A stretch of 55,164 nucleotides of DNA from Chloroflexota bacterium (GTDB lineage Bacteria > Chloroflexota > Dehalococcoidia > Lucifugimonadales > UBA3495): the NCBI GenBank assembly GCA_022573285.1, contig JACZUF010000019.1:1-55164 (forward strand). Reading direction: 5' to 3'. The notes beneath the pieces were generated by a model. That model ran no database searches and was not told the origin of the DNA. It was given only the letters and a program-made list of their open reading frames with translations. The translations under genes and the position numbers were made by a program. Of the stretch, positions 35,079 through 42,605 are shown piece by piece (position 1 is the first letter of the stretch; each line of letters starts with the position of its first letter).

Positions 35079-35612
35079 ATGGCCCGCAAGATGTCCATAC
35101 TCAGTCCCGCTGCGGAGGCGTGGCGTCCCATGGACGGCCACATCCCCCATATCTCCGACCTTCAAGGGGCCACGGTGGCCATCCTGAACAACCGCTGGAC
35201 CAGCATGAACATCATCGCCGAGCAGATCGGCATCATCCTCAAGGAACAGTACGGTGTGGCCGAGGTCTTTGAGAAGTTGATTCCGCTGGCGTCGGCCGCC
35301 CCCCAAGAAACTTTCGACGAGGTGGAGGAGCGGGCCCAGGTGGCCATCGTGGGCCTGGCGAATTGAGGGTCCTGCACCGCGTGGAGTGTCCACGACAGCG
35401 TCAAACTGATTAAGAACGGCATGCCCTCGGTGGTGCTCGTTACCGAACGGTTCACCGCCCTGGCCAAGGCGTCCATGCGGGGCAACGGCGTGCCCGATGC
35501 TCCGATGGTGGTCCTCCCCAAGACCGAGCTCACCGAGTACGTCGAGCCCGACGTGGTGCGGACCGTGGCCAAAGAGGCCGTCGAGCTGATCGTCTCCCAA
35601 CTACGTGGGTAG
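35079..35612 (+). CDS. UGSC-family selenoprotein (copy 2), UGA at 35364-35366 read as Sec
   Basis: Reading through TGA 35364 gives 177 residues ending at TAG 35612. Around the codon it reads VGLAN-U-GSCTAWSVHDSV, matching copy 1 (U96, C99). Outside the motif the two proteins are only moderately similar, yet about 34 nt around the UGA differ at only a few positions, which suggests an RNA constraint as well as a protein one. The ATG follows AAGGAG. The C-terminal half has GMPSVVLVTERFTALAKAS, parallel to copy 1 GVPSVSVITSTFTRAAQA. Flanked upstream by a flavin reductase-like gene and downstream by a DUF433 gene, HicBA and a DGLPVVP-family gene. Confidence 0.88.
35380..35394 (+). promoter_or_regulatory. 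Bacterial SECIS-like hairpin, UGSC copy 2
   Basis: CGTGG, loop AGTGT, CCACG, starting 13 nt after the UGA; the stem is identical to copy 1 and the loop is changed from GGTCT. Confidence 0.65.
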
Positions 35613-35621
35613 GTTTAGGCT

Positions 35622-35891
35622 ATGTTGGATTGGTTTTCATGTTCAGCGGTCGAGCGAGACCCGCAGCGCGTAAGCGGTGATTGGATATTTCGCGGCACCC
35701 GAGTACCTGTTTCCGCGCTGTTCGAGAACTTCGAGGATGGAGCACAGACCACCCAGCTCTTGGAGTGGTTTCCCGGCGTCACAGATCAGCAGGTGCGTGC
35801 GGTTCTCGACCATGCCGCCAAAAGCTTGGGGGCGCCTCGCAGGTTGCTTGATTGCGTGTTCTTTTCGATCAGGGAACACCGGTCCCGCTAA
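35622..35891 (+). CDS. DUF433 domain protein (antitoxin-like)
   Basis: 89 residues with the full DUF433 signature: VSGDWIFRGTRVPVSALFEN, then LLEWFPGVTDQQVRAVLDHA. DUF433 proteins are winged-helix or VapB-like antitoxins usually paired with a DUF5615 PIN-like toxin, but no intact toxin follows. The 131 bp to the next gene contain only broken frames, one reading GLEPLANREFFE, which may be toxin debris. It starts 9 nt after the UGSC copy 2 stop, so it may be read with it. Confidence 0.8.
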   Translation: MLDWFSCSAVERDPQRVSGDWIFRGTRVPVSALFENFEDGAQTTQLLEWFPGVTDQQVRAVLDHAAKSLGAPRRLLDCVFFSIREHRSR

Positions 35892-36023
35892 GAAATCTCC
35901 TCGACGCTCACCAGATTGCTAATGGGGTTGGAGCCACTCGCGAACCGCGAATTCTTTGAGGATTAATGTCTGAGCCCGAGTATTGCTCCGATTCCCATAT
36001 TCCCATTTATGTGAGGATTTTTA

Positions 36024-36233
36024 ATGAAAGAATTCACCGCAATTATTGAGAAAGACTCAGACACCGGATTGTATATCGGGTACGTGCCCGGATTTCCGGG
36101 CGCCCATTCCCAAGCGGCAAGTCTTGACGAACTGAACGATAACTTGAGAGAGGTCATCGGCATGCTACTTGAAGACGGTGACCCGAAACTCGAAGGAGAA
36201 TTCGTTGGGACACAGCGCGTGTCCGTGTCCTGA
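36024..36233 (+). CDS. hicB: HicB-type antitoxin
   Basis: 69 residues with the degraded RNase-H-like fold of HicB (KEFTAIIEKDSDTGLYIGYV, PGFPGAHSQA, then LDELNDNLREVI). It lacks the C-terminal DNA-binding domain of longer HicB proteins, so autoregulation would need another factor. Two nt separate it from hicA. It would bind and neutralise the HicA mRNA interferase. Confidence 0.82.
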   Translation: MKEFTAIIEKDSDTGLYIGYVPGFPGAHSQAASLDELNDNLREVIGMLLEDGDPKLEGEFVGTQRVSVS

Positions 36234-36235
36234 GC

Positions 36236-36460
36236 ATGCGCAACATGCCGGTGCTTCGGTCCCGTGAAGTGGCCGCCATCCTAATTCGGTTAGGTTTCGT
36301 TGAGGTGCGTAGGCGCGGATCGCACCGTCAATATCGACATTCCGATGGAAGGGGTACGACAGTACCTTTTCATCAGGGCCGGGATATCGCACCGCCACTG
36401 CTTCGCCAGATCGCGAGAGACATCGATATGACGGTCCAGGAGTTCCTCCAAGCCCGTTAA
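36236..36460 (+). CDS. hicA: HicA-type mRNA interferase toxin
   Basis: 74 residues of the double-stranded-RNA-binding-like HicA fold: LRSREVAAILIRLGFVEVRR, then GSHRQYRHSDG with the catalytic histidine, TVPFHQG, and PLLRQIARDIDMTVQEFLQA. The start may be ATG 36236 or ATG 36245. Immediately downstream of hicB, giving the order antitoxin-toxin. The pair lies between UGSC copy 2 and its DGLPVVP partner. Confidence 0.88.
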   Translation: MRNMPVLRSREVAAILIRLGFVEVRRRGSHRQYRHSDGRGTTVPFHQGRDIAPPLLRQIARDIDMTVQEFLQAR

Positions 36461-36563
36461 TGGAGTCGGGAGACGAGTTGAGACCCACCGGTTTTTTGAA
36501 TCTTGCGGCCCGTCACACCAGACTTTACCGTACAATATGGTGCCGGCGAAAACGGACAACTAG

Positions 36564-37595
36564 ATGGACTCCACTGAATTTGACATTGAAGACTCCCCGG
36601 AAGCCGTCTTCCAGTTCATGCTGGACCAGGGCTGGTCCGACGGGCTGCCGGTGGTCCCGCCCACCGTCGGCCGGGTCCGCGGCATGCTGGAGTACGCCCA
36701 GCGGGACGCCTCAGAGGTGGTGGGCTACATCAACCCCGACGCCGGGTCGGCCACCGTGGAGAAGATCGCCGTCAACGCCGTCATGGCCGGCTGCCTCCCC
36801 GAATACATGCCCGTCTTGATCGCCGCCGTTCAGGCCATCACCGAGCCCGCCTTCAACATCCACGGCCTGCAGACCACCACCAACCCCGTGTCGCCGTTGC
36901 TGATAATCAACGGGCCGGTGCGGGAACAGATCGGCCTGAACAGCGGACGGGGCACCCTGGGTCCGGGCTACCGGGCCAACGCCACCATCGGGCGGGCGGT
37001 GCGGCTCCTGTTGTTGAACATCGGCGGGGCCAAGCCCTGGTCCACCGACATGTCGGTCCACGGCAGCCCGGCCAAGTACATCAACTGCATGGGCGAGAAC
37101 GAGGAGGACAGCGTCTGGGAGCCGCTCCACGTGGAGCGCGGATTCTCGCCCGGCCAGAGCGCGGTCACCGTGGTGGGCGCGCAGGGGTTCAGCAACTGTC
37201 TCACCTTCTACAAAGAGCCCGAGAGCTTCCTGACGATGATCGCCAGCGCCATGGCCGATATCAGCGACAACAACTATCTCTTGGCCGCCGGCAACCCCTT
37301 GGTCATACTGACGCCGGGCCACGCCCAGATCTTCTCGGACGGGGGTTACACCAAGCAGATGGTCAAGGAATCGCTCTTTGAACGCTGCAAGGTGCCCATC
37401 GACCGGTTCCCCAAGGAGACCTCGGTTATCACCTATGAAGACGGTTTCGCCATGGACGGCGACCGGGTCTGCCCCTGCAAATCACCCGACGACATCATAG
37501 TCGTGGTCTCCGGCGGGCCAGAGCCCTACCACGTCCTCTACTGCGGCAACTTCGGAGACACCGCCGCGGTCACCAAGGAAGTCCACCTTCCCTAG
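36564..37595 (+). CDS. DGLPVVP-family protein, UGSC partner (copy 2)
   Basis: 343-residue paralogue of the protein at 11623, function unknown. Matching blocks are GWSDGLPVVPPT (23-34), TVEKIAVNAVMAGCLPEY (64-81), GPGYRANATIGRAVRL (133-148) and ENEEDSVWEP (178-187). The two invariant cysteines are C77 (MAGC) and C175. The C-terminal third diverges from copy 1 and has its own CPCKSPDD motif. No signal peptide. It is separated from UGSC copy 2 by 950 bp of toxin-antitoxin genes, whereas in module 1 the genes are adjacent. A TACAAT at 36531-36536 may be its -10, without a good -35. Confidence 0.75.
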   Translation: MDSTEFDIEDSPEAVFQFMLDQGWSDGLPVVPPTVGRVRGMLEYAQRDASEVVGYINPDAGSATVEKIAVNAVMAGCLPEYMPVLIAAVQAITEPAFNIHGLQTTTNPVSPLLIINGPVREQIGLNSGRGTLGPGYRANATIGRAVRLLLLNIGGAKPWSTDMSVHGSPAKYINCMGENEEDSVWEPLHVERGFSPGQSAVTVVGAQGFSNCLTFYKEPESFLTMIASAMADISDNNYLLAAGNPLVILTPGHAQIFSDGGYTKQMVKESLFERCKVPIDRFPKETSVITYEDGFAMDGDRVCPCKSPDDIIVVVSGGPEPYHVLYCGNFGDTAAVTKEVHLP

Positions 37596-37635
37596 GAAAA
37601 GTCCGGGAGGAAAAGTCGGGAGAAAAAGTCGGGAG
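37596..37635 (+). repeat. Short tandem repeat
   Basis: Three near-copies of GAAAAGTCGGGAG (13-14 bp units, the first with an extra C) directly after the stop of the DGLPVVP copy 2 gene. Confidence 0.6.
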
Positions 37636-37655
37636 AAACGTTCCCGTGAAAACGA

Positions 37656-37685
37656 AATCCCGGCGCCTTCGATAGGGCCGGGATT
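37656..37685 (+). terminator. Hairpin between convergent genes, possible terminator
   Basis: AATCCCGGC (37656-37664) pairs with GCCGGGATT (37677-37685); no strong T tract follows. Confidence 0.4.
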
Positions 37686-37713
37686 AAGATTCTGGACCGG
37701 GTACGGGAAGGCC

Positions 37714-38202
37714 CTAATAGGGCACGTCGTCGTCTTCGCTGGAACTCTCGCCCATTCGGCTCTCTGAGGGTAGCTCCGGCTGGGTCTCTTGGCTGTAGTC
37801 CGTACCCTGTTGTTCGCCGTGGAACGCCTCCAGCGCTTCATCGAGTTTGGCCCGGAAAGTGTCGGTGTCTTTGGTCAAGAGCATTATCCGGCTGCCGTTC
37901 ACCATGCGGACCCTCAGCCGCTCGCCCATGGGCAATGACAATGTCTCCAGATGGGAGATCTCCTGGAACGGGTAAGCCTTAACCCTGGGCCGGCCGTAGA
38001 CAATCACCAGAGCGTCCCGGTAGATCAGATATTGTTTGGGATTGGTCAGCCAACTGTAGATGGCCACGCCGATGCCGATGACGAAAAGCACCGGTTGGCC
38101 GAGGATGCCGATTACAGCGACGATCAACGCGAAGATGAACGTCAGATTCAGGTTGGTCCGGTGGTTGTCCCAGTGGAGGGGCTGGTTCTGTGATTGCTGC
38201 AT
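37714..38202 (-). CDS. Small membrane protein with PH-like domain
   Basis: 162 residues. Two hydrophobic helices near the N-terminus (LNLTFIFALIVAVIGILG and VLFVIGIGVAIYSWL) precede a beta-rich domain (YLIYRDALVIVYGRPRVKAY, then MGERLRVRMVNGSRIMLLT) resembling bacterial PH-like domains found after membrane helix pairs. The last 40 residues are acidic and disordered. I chose the ATG at 38202 over the longer frame because the region upstream looks non-coding. No function can be assigned. Confidence 0.65.
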   Translation of the reverse strand: MQQSQNQPLHWDNHRTNLNLTFIFALIVAVIGILGQPVLFVIGIGVAIYSWLTNPKQYLIYRDALVIVYGRPRVKAYPFQEISHLETLSLPMGERLRVRMVNGSRIMLLTKDTDTFRAKLDEALEAFHGEQQGTDYSQETQPELPSESRMGESSSEDDDVPY

Positions 38203-38262
38203 ACGGCGATATTTTAACACATCGTCCCAGGCTAACAACCTCCACGCCGGGCAGATATCGGG

Positions 38263-38748
38263 TCAGACGGCTGTGCCGCACGATCGGCAAAAATTGGCTC
38301 CCGATTCCAGTGCCGAGCCGCACGCGCTACAGAATCCGTGCCCGCCGTGAGAACCTGGGGCGCTTCCAACACTTTCGAGGAGCGCATTTTCCGATGACAG
38401 AAGGGGGTCAGGCCCGTATCTATTGGTTCCTTGGGTCCCCGATCGAACGTACCAGTAGAGCAGGAATAAGATTCCTATAATCGTGAACACGATTAAAAAC
38501 CACCATCCAGACCGATCGACGTCATGGAGACGTCTGATGCTCACAGCCAACCCAGGTATTAAGAGGCTCAATCCGGTAATGGTGTCGAGGATCTCCGATC
38601 CTCCGAATAACAACGCGTCCAGAATCGAGGATGCTACGGAGACCAGTAAGGCAAACAACGACCACCACCAATACTCCGACCGGCTGGACCTGGTGCGGAA
38701 GTCGAAATACCTACGGAATCCAGAGGATATCGATTGAGTAAAACTGAT
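38263..38748 (-). CDS. DUF805 membrane protein with C-terminal zinc ribbon, probable AUC start
   Basis: 161 residues if initiated at ATC 38748. From there it reads SFTQSISSGFRRYFDFRTRS then SRSEYWWWSLFALL, the canonical DUF805 N-terminus, with AAGGA 9 nt upstream. The in-frame stop lies 8 codons further upstream and no ATG, GTG or TTG precedes TTG 38658, which would cut off this conserved block. Four membrane helices and the SIRRLHDVDRSGWW loop typify DUF805. The C-terminus has CSACGSALESGANFCRSCG, a zinc ribbon. DUF805 proteins are of unknown function. Confidence 0.72.
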   Translation of the reverse strand: MSFTQSISSGFRRYFDFRTRSSRSEYWWWSLFALLVSVASSILDALLFGGSEILDTITGLSLLIPGLAVSIRRLHDVDRSGWWFLIVFTIIGILFLLYWYVRSGTQGTNRYGPDPLLSSENALLESVGSAPGSHGGHGFCSACGSALESGANFCRSCGTAV

Positions 38749-38866
38749 TGGGAGGATTCCTTTGCAGTCGGATTAGTTCCAATAGCATCTTAAGTAATAT
38801 ATCGGTGTATATTCAATTGGTTTATCCCCAATGCCTTGATTTTTATTACCGGGACATCAAAACATT

Positions 38867-38893
38867 CCCGCCGCAATAGATCGGCGGGTTTTT
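38867..38893 (+). terminator. Hairpin with T tract, gene unclear
   Basis: CCCGCCG (38867-38873) with CGGCGGG (38882-38888), then TTTTT on the plus strand. The nearest upstream plus-strand gene ends at 37595, so its target is uncertain. Confidence 0.5.
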
Positions 38894-39007
38894 CCCGGCA
38901 GTTATGCACCAGTCATCCCTCTAGAGCAAAACCGCGCCCGGCGTGGTAACATCGGGTCACTTTTTCACCTAGCTAACCAACCGGGCTGACCAATCGGAGG
39001 AGACGCG

Positions 39008-39850
39008 ATGAAAGTCGGGGTAAACGTGGCCGTAAACAGCAATACAGGAGACATCGGCGCCATCGCCAAGAAGGCGGAGGACCTGGGGTTCGAGTCCATT
39101 TGGATGCCCGAGCATCCCATAATCCCGGTACAAACCACATCAAAGTACGGCGGCACCCCCGACGGCAGCATCCCAGCCTCCATGAGCGACATGGCCGACC
39201 CCTTCATCTGCCTGGCCATCGCGTCGGCCACCACCAGCAAGATCATGCTGGGCACCAGCGTCTGCCTGATACCCGAGCACAACCCGCTGGTCCAAGCCAA
39301 GCAGATAGCCGCGCTGGATTTCCATTCGGGCGGGCGGTTCATCTTCGGCGTCGGCACCGGCTGGCTCCGGGAGGAGACGGAGATCATGGGCGGCGACTTC
39401 GACCACCGCTGGACCCAGGCCCGGGAGGCAATCGAGGCCATGAAGGAGCTGTGGACCAAGGACGAGGCCGAGTACCACGGCCGTTACTACGACTTCCCGC
39501 CGGTCAGGGTATTCCCCAAACCGGTCCAGAAGCCCCATCCTCCGGTGTTCCTGGGCGGGGCGGCCAAGAACGTGTTCAAACGCGTTGTGAGCTACGGCGA
39601 TGGTTGGATGCCGGTCCGGGCCACTCCGGAGAGCGTCAAGGCGGGCCGGGCTTCATTGGACGAGTTGGCCGACGCGGCAGGACGCGACCCCAAGAGCATC
39701 CAGATATTGGTCTACGGCGCCTCCAGCCGCGACGAGATCAAACAGATGGAAGAGGCTGGGGCCGACATGGCCACCGTCCGGCTGCCCTCCACCGAGGCCG
39801 GCGAGGCGCTCCCCGGCCTGGAGAAACTGGCCGAGGAGATGCTGGGGTAG
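39008..39850 (+). CDS. LLM-class flavin-dependent (F420-type) oxidoreductase
   Basis: Luciferase-like TIM barrel of 280 residues (KVGVNVAVNSNTGDIGAIAK, LGFESIWMPEH, then GRFIFGVGTGWLREE and RVFPKPVQKPHPPVFLGG). The length and motifs match the probable F420-dependent subgroup common in Chloroflexota and Actinobacteria; FMN use is equally possible. AGGAG precedes the ATG. It is followed after 3 nt by the amidohydrolase gene, so the two are co-transcribed and may act on successive intermediates of one catabolic route. Confidence 0.9.
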   Translation: MKVGVNVAVNSNTGDIGAIAKKAEDLGFESIWMPEHPIIPVQTTSKYGGTPDGSIPASMSDMADPFICLAIASATTSKIMLGTSVCLIPEHNPLVQAKQIAALDFHSGGRFIFGVGTGWLREETEIMGGDFDHRWTQAREAIEAMKELWTKDEAEYHGRYYDFPPVRVFPKPVQKPHPPVFLGGAAKNVFKRVVSYGDGWMPVRATPESVKAGRASLDELADAAGRDPKSIQILVYGASSRDEIKQMEEAGADMATVRLPSTEAGEALPGLEKLAEEMLG

Positions 39851-39853
39851 TCC

Positions 39854-40653
39854 ATGCGCATCGACATCCACACCCACATCTCCCCTGAGCGAATTGCCGC
39901 TCAGGTGCTGGAGAATATGACCAGCACCTTCGGCTACCCGGCGGTTGGGGTCAACACTGTGGATGGATTAAAAGCCCACATGCGCGCGTCCGGCGTGGAC
40001 AAGTCGGTGGTGCTGGGGGTGGTGGAGCGGCTGGAGCACCTGAAGCCGGCCAACGATTGGCTGATCAGCATCCAAGACGACATGCTGGTGCCCTTCGGCG
40101 CGGTCCACCCGGACATGGAAGACATGCCCGGCGAGGTACGCCGCCTGCGGGAGGCGGGAATCAAGGGCGTGAAGTTGCACCCCATGCTGAACCGGTTCTT
40201 CCCCGACGACCCCAAGATGTTCCCGTTGTACGAGGAGCTTGGCGACGACATGGTGGTGGAGATCCACTCGGGACGCTGGGCCCACACCAAGCCGGGGGAC
40301 ACGGTCTACTCGCCGCCCGGCCGGGTGATGAACATGGTGCGCCAGTTCCCCAAGCTAAAGGTGATCGCCCTCCACTTGGGGGGTTCTACATGCTGGACGA
40401 GTCCGAGCGGGAATTGATCGGCGAAAAAAATATCCTGATCGACACCACCTGGCCCCCGGAGTTGAAAGAGGTAGGCGCCCAGACCCTGACCGCCATTATC
40501 AACAAGCACGGCCCGGACAAGGTCTGCTTCGGCACCGACTTTCCCCTGGCCGACATGGCCAAGGACTCCCAGTTCATCGAGGGCCTGCCCATCCCCGATT
40601 CCGCCAAAGAACGCATCCTCGGCGAGAATTTCAGGGAGTTGGTGGGGTTGTAG
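39854..40653 (+). CDS. Amidohydrolase family protein, interrupted by a frameshift
   Basis: Amidohydrolase-2 type (ACMSD-like) TIM barrel. The first frame (39854 on) gives MRIDIHTHIS with the D-x-H-x-H metal motif and GVKLHPMLNRF, and runs to ALHLGG. The family sequence then continues in the +2 frame as FYMLDESERELIG to VCFGTDFPLAD, with the catalytic aspartate, ending at TAG 40653. The break coincides with a run of six G at 40377-40383; seven G would restore one 266-residue protein. Either a sequencing or assembly indel, or a genuine recent frameshift. It lies 3 nt behind the LLM oxidoreductase gene. Confidence 0.85.
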
Positions 40654-40678
40654 GTCCTAGCATCAATTGCGGGAAACA

Positions 40679-40760
40679 CGTAGGGGCACGGCATTGCCGT
40701 GCCCCTACGAAAATCCCCCCTTGGTCCCCCCTTTGCAAAGGGGGGTTGGGGGGATTTTCG
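40679..40760. repeat. Compound palindromic repeat (GTAGGGGCA and poly-C/poly-G hairpins)
   Basis: Two perfect hairpins in series: CGTAGGGGCACGGCA with its complement (40679-40709), and CGAAAATCCCCCC with GGGGGGATTTTCG enclosing CCCCCCTTTGCAAAGGGGGG (40708-40760). The first matches the outer stem at 47553-47592. They lie between convergent genes and could also terminate transcription. Confidence 0.75.
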
Positions 40761-40790
40761 TTGCCCCATGAAAAATCCTTTTCCAGAGCA

Positions 40791-40810
40791 GGTGGTTCGA
40801 CAAGCTCACC
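40791..40810. repeat. Dispersed repeat arm
   Basis: GGTGGTTCGACAAGCTCACC is the exact reverse complement of 4816-4835. Confidence 0.7.
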
Positions 40811-40882
40811 ATGAACGGGCGGTGTAGCCTTCTACCTCTTGTTGGCGTTTGGTTCATTGGGAGCGTGGGCGCTACACTCCGT

Positions 40883-42433
40883 CTAACCCCCGCCCCGGAT
40901 GAAGTCGGCCATCCGCTCGCCGATCATCATGGTCGTGACGTTGGTGTTGGCGCGGACGCAGTTGGGCATGACCGAAGCGTCGGCTATCCGCAAGTTTTCC
41001 AGACCGTGCACGCGGCCGTGCTGGTCGACCACGGCCATGTCGTCCGAGGCGGGGCCCATCTTGCAGGTGCCCGAGATGTGCTGTCCCGTGGTGACGTCTC
41101 GGGCGCAAAATGCATCCAGGGCGTCGTCGGAGGCCAACTCTGCATCGGTGGGCTCGATGCGGTAATCGACGATGTCCTTGAAGGCCTCGTGCTCGCCCAG
41201 GCTGACACAGGTGCGCACCATCTCACGCATACGCTGCCGGTCGAAGGGGTCTTGTAAGTACCTGTACTCCAATGAAGGCTGCTCGTTGGGGTCGGTGGAC
41301 GTCAGCCGGAGTTCCCCGGCGCTCATGGCCAGGTCCAATAGGCCCAGCATGCGGATGCCCAGGGGCTCCATGCGTTCTCCGCCGCGGTCCACCCGCTCGG
41401 TGGCGTAGGACTGCATCAGGATCATCAGGTCGTTCCGCAGGTCCGACCCTTCAGCGGTCCACCGCAAACCCATCTGCACCCTCGGGGCCAAGCCGTCCAG
41501 GGGATAATCCTCCTTGGTCTTGAAGGTCACGTAGATCATGGGGTGGTCGCGTAGGTTCTGGCCCACGCCGGGGAGGTCGTGGACCACCGGCAGCCCCATC
41601 TCCCGCAGGTGGGCCGAGGGGCCGACGCCCGACAGCAGCAGGATGTGAGGCGACCCGATGGCCCCGGAACTGAGGACTATCTGGTTGGCTTCGGCGACGA
41701 AGGTCTCGCCGCCGCTCTCAACCTCCACTGCAACAGCCTTCTTGCCCTCGAAGATTATCCGCCGGGTGGCGCAGTTGGGGCGGATGGTCAGGTTTAGCCG
41801 GTGCCGGGCCGGGTTCAGATAGCCCAGGGCGGTGCTGAACCGGATGCCGTTGGGGTTGTTGAATGGGATCGGGCCGATTCCCGAGGCCTCAGGGTGGTTG
41901 TGGTCCGGGCTCTCGGGAAAGCCGGCGGCCCGGCAGGAGGCCTGGAAGGCCGCTTGGTCGGCCAATAGCTCGCTGGTTTTGAACCGGCGGGCGATGATCG
42001 GGCCCTCCGAGCTATGAAAATCGTCGTCGGGGAAGTCGGTGTCCGTCTCGATCTTCCGAAGGTACTGGAGACACTGGGTAAAGCTCCACTCGTCGTTGCC
42101 CAGGGCCGCCCAAGAGTCATAGTCCTCGGGCACGCCCCGAAGAAAGACCTGGCCGTTGATGGCGCTGGAGCCGCCGGTAACCTTGCCTCGGGGGACCATC
42201 ATCGGCGGGGACGTCTCCGTGGACTTGCCCCAGAACTGCCAGTTGTGGTCGCTGGTCATGATGTCGGTGGCGGTGGCGTAACCGAACTTCACGTCGTCGG
42301 GAAGCTGCTCGAACTCTGGGTAGTCCGGCCCTGCCTCCAACAGCAAGACGGAACGCTCCGGGTCCTCGCTGAGCCGGGAAGCCATGATCGAACCGGCCGA
42401 GCCGGCCCCGACGACGATCGTGTCGTACTTCAT
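40883..42433 (-). CDS. GMC-family FAD-dependent oxidoreductase (choline dehydrogenase-like)
   Basis: 516 residues. FAD-binding GAGSAGS at 9-15 with the ribose-binding E33; the GMC signature 1 appears as VPRGKVTGGSSAINGQVFLR near 80-98, and the C-terminal active-site region includes GTCKMG and PNCVRANTNVTTMMIGERMAD with the catalytic histidine and asparagine positions. Such enzymes oxidise alcohols to aldehydes or ketones. The ATG at 42433 follows GGGAG; a longer frame adds 20 unsupported residues. Convergent with the amidohydrolase and divergent from the second LLM oxidoreductase. Confidence 0.92.
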   Translation of the reverse strand: MKYDTIVVGAGSAGSIMASRLSEDPERSVLLLEAGPDYPEFEQLPDDVKFGYATATDIMTSDHNWQFWGKSTETSPPMMVPRGKVTGGSSAINGQVFLRGVPEDYDSWAALGNDEWSFTQCLQYLRKIETDTDFPDDDFHSSEGPIIARRFKTSELLADQAAFQASCRAAGFPESPDHNHPEASGIGPIPFNNPNGIRFSTALGYLNPARHRLNLTIRPNCATRRIIFEGKKAVAVEVESGGETFVAEANQIVLSSGAIGSPHILLLSGVGPSAHLREMGLPVVHDLPGVGQNLRDHPMIYVTFKTKEDYPLDGLAPRVQMGLRWTAEGSDLRNDLMILMQSYATERVDRGGERMEPLGIRMLGLLDLAMSAGELRLTSTDPNEQPSLEYRYLQDPFDRQRMREMVRTCVSLGEHEAFKDIVDYRIEPTDAELASDDALDAFCARDVTTGQHISGTCKMGPASDDMAVVDQHGRVHGLENLRIADASVMPNCVRANTNVTTMMIGERMADFIRGGG

Positions 42434-42544
42434 ATCCGCTCTCCCTTCCTCTTCGTCTGGCGGCGCCGGCCTGGATAATACTGGTGGCGCCATGCAGCGT
42501 CAACTGTGACCGGTCTAGGCGCGTCTCCCACGGCTCGACTCCGA

Positions 42545-42572
42545 TTGACAACCGGGGTCGCGCCATTAAAAT
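42545..42572 (+). promoter_or_regulatory. Promoter for the second LLM oxidoreductase gene
   Basis: Perfect TTGACA (42545-42550), 16-nt spacer, TAAAAT (42567-42572), 33 nt upstream of the ATG. Confidence 0.65.
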
Positions 42573-42605
42573 GGCAGAAGCCAATCTGAACCAAGGAATG
42601 TAACC

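Noticed and set aside
37596..37635. CRISPR array
   Set aside because: Three 13-14 bp units with no spacers; no repeat-spacer pattern or cas gene occurs anywhere in the window.
40867..40878. TACACT preceded by TTGGTT as a promoter
   Set aside because: The spacing is 18 nt, but it points at the 3' end of the minus-strand GMC gene with no plus-strand gene downstream.
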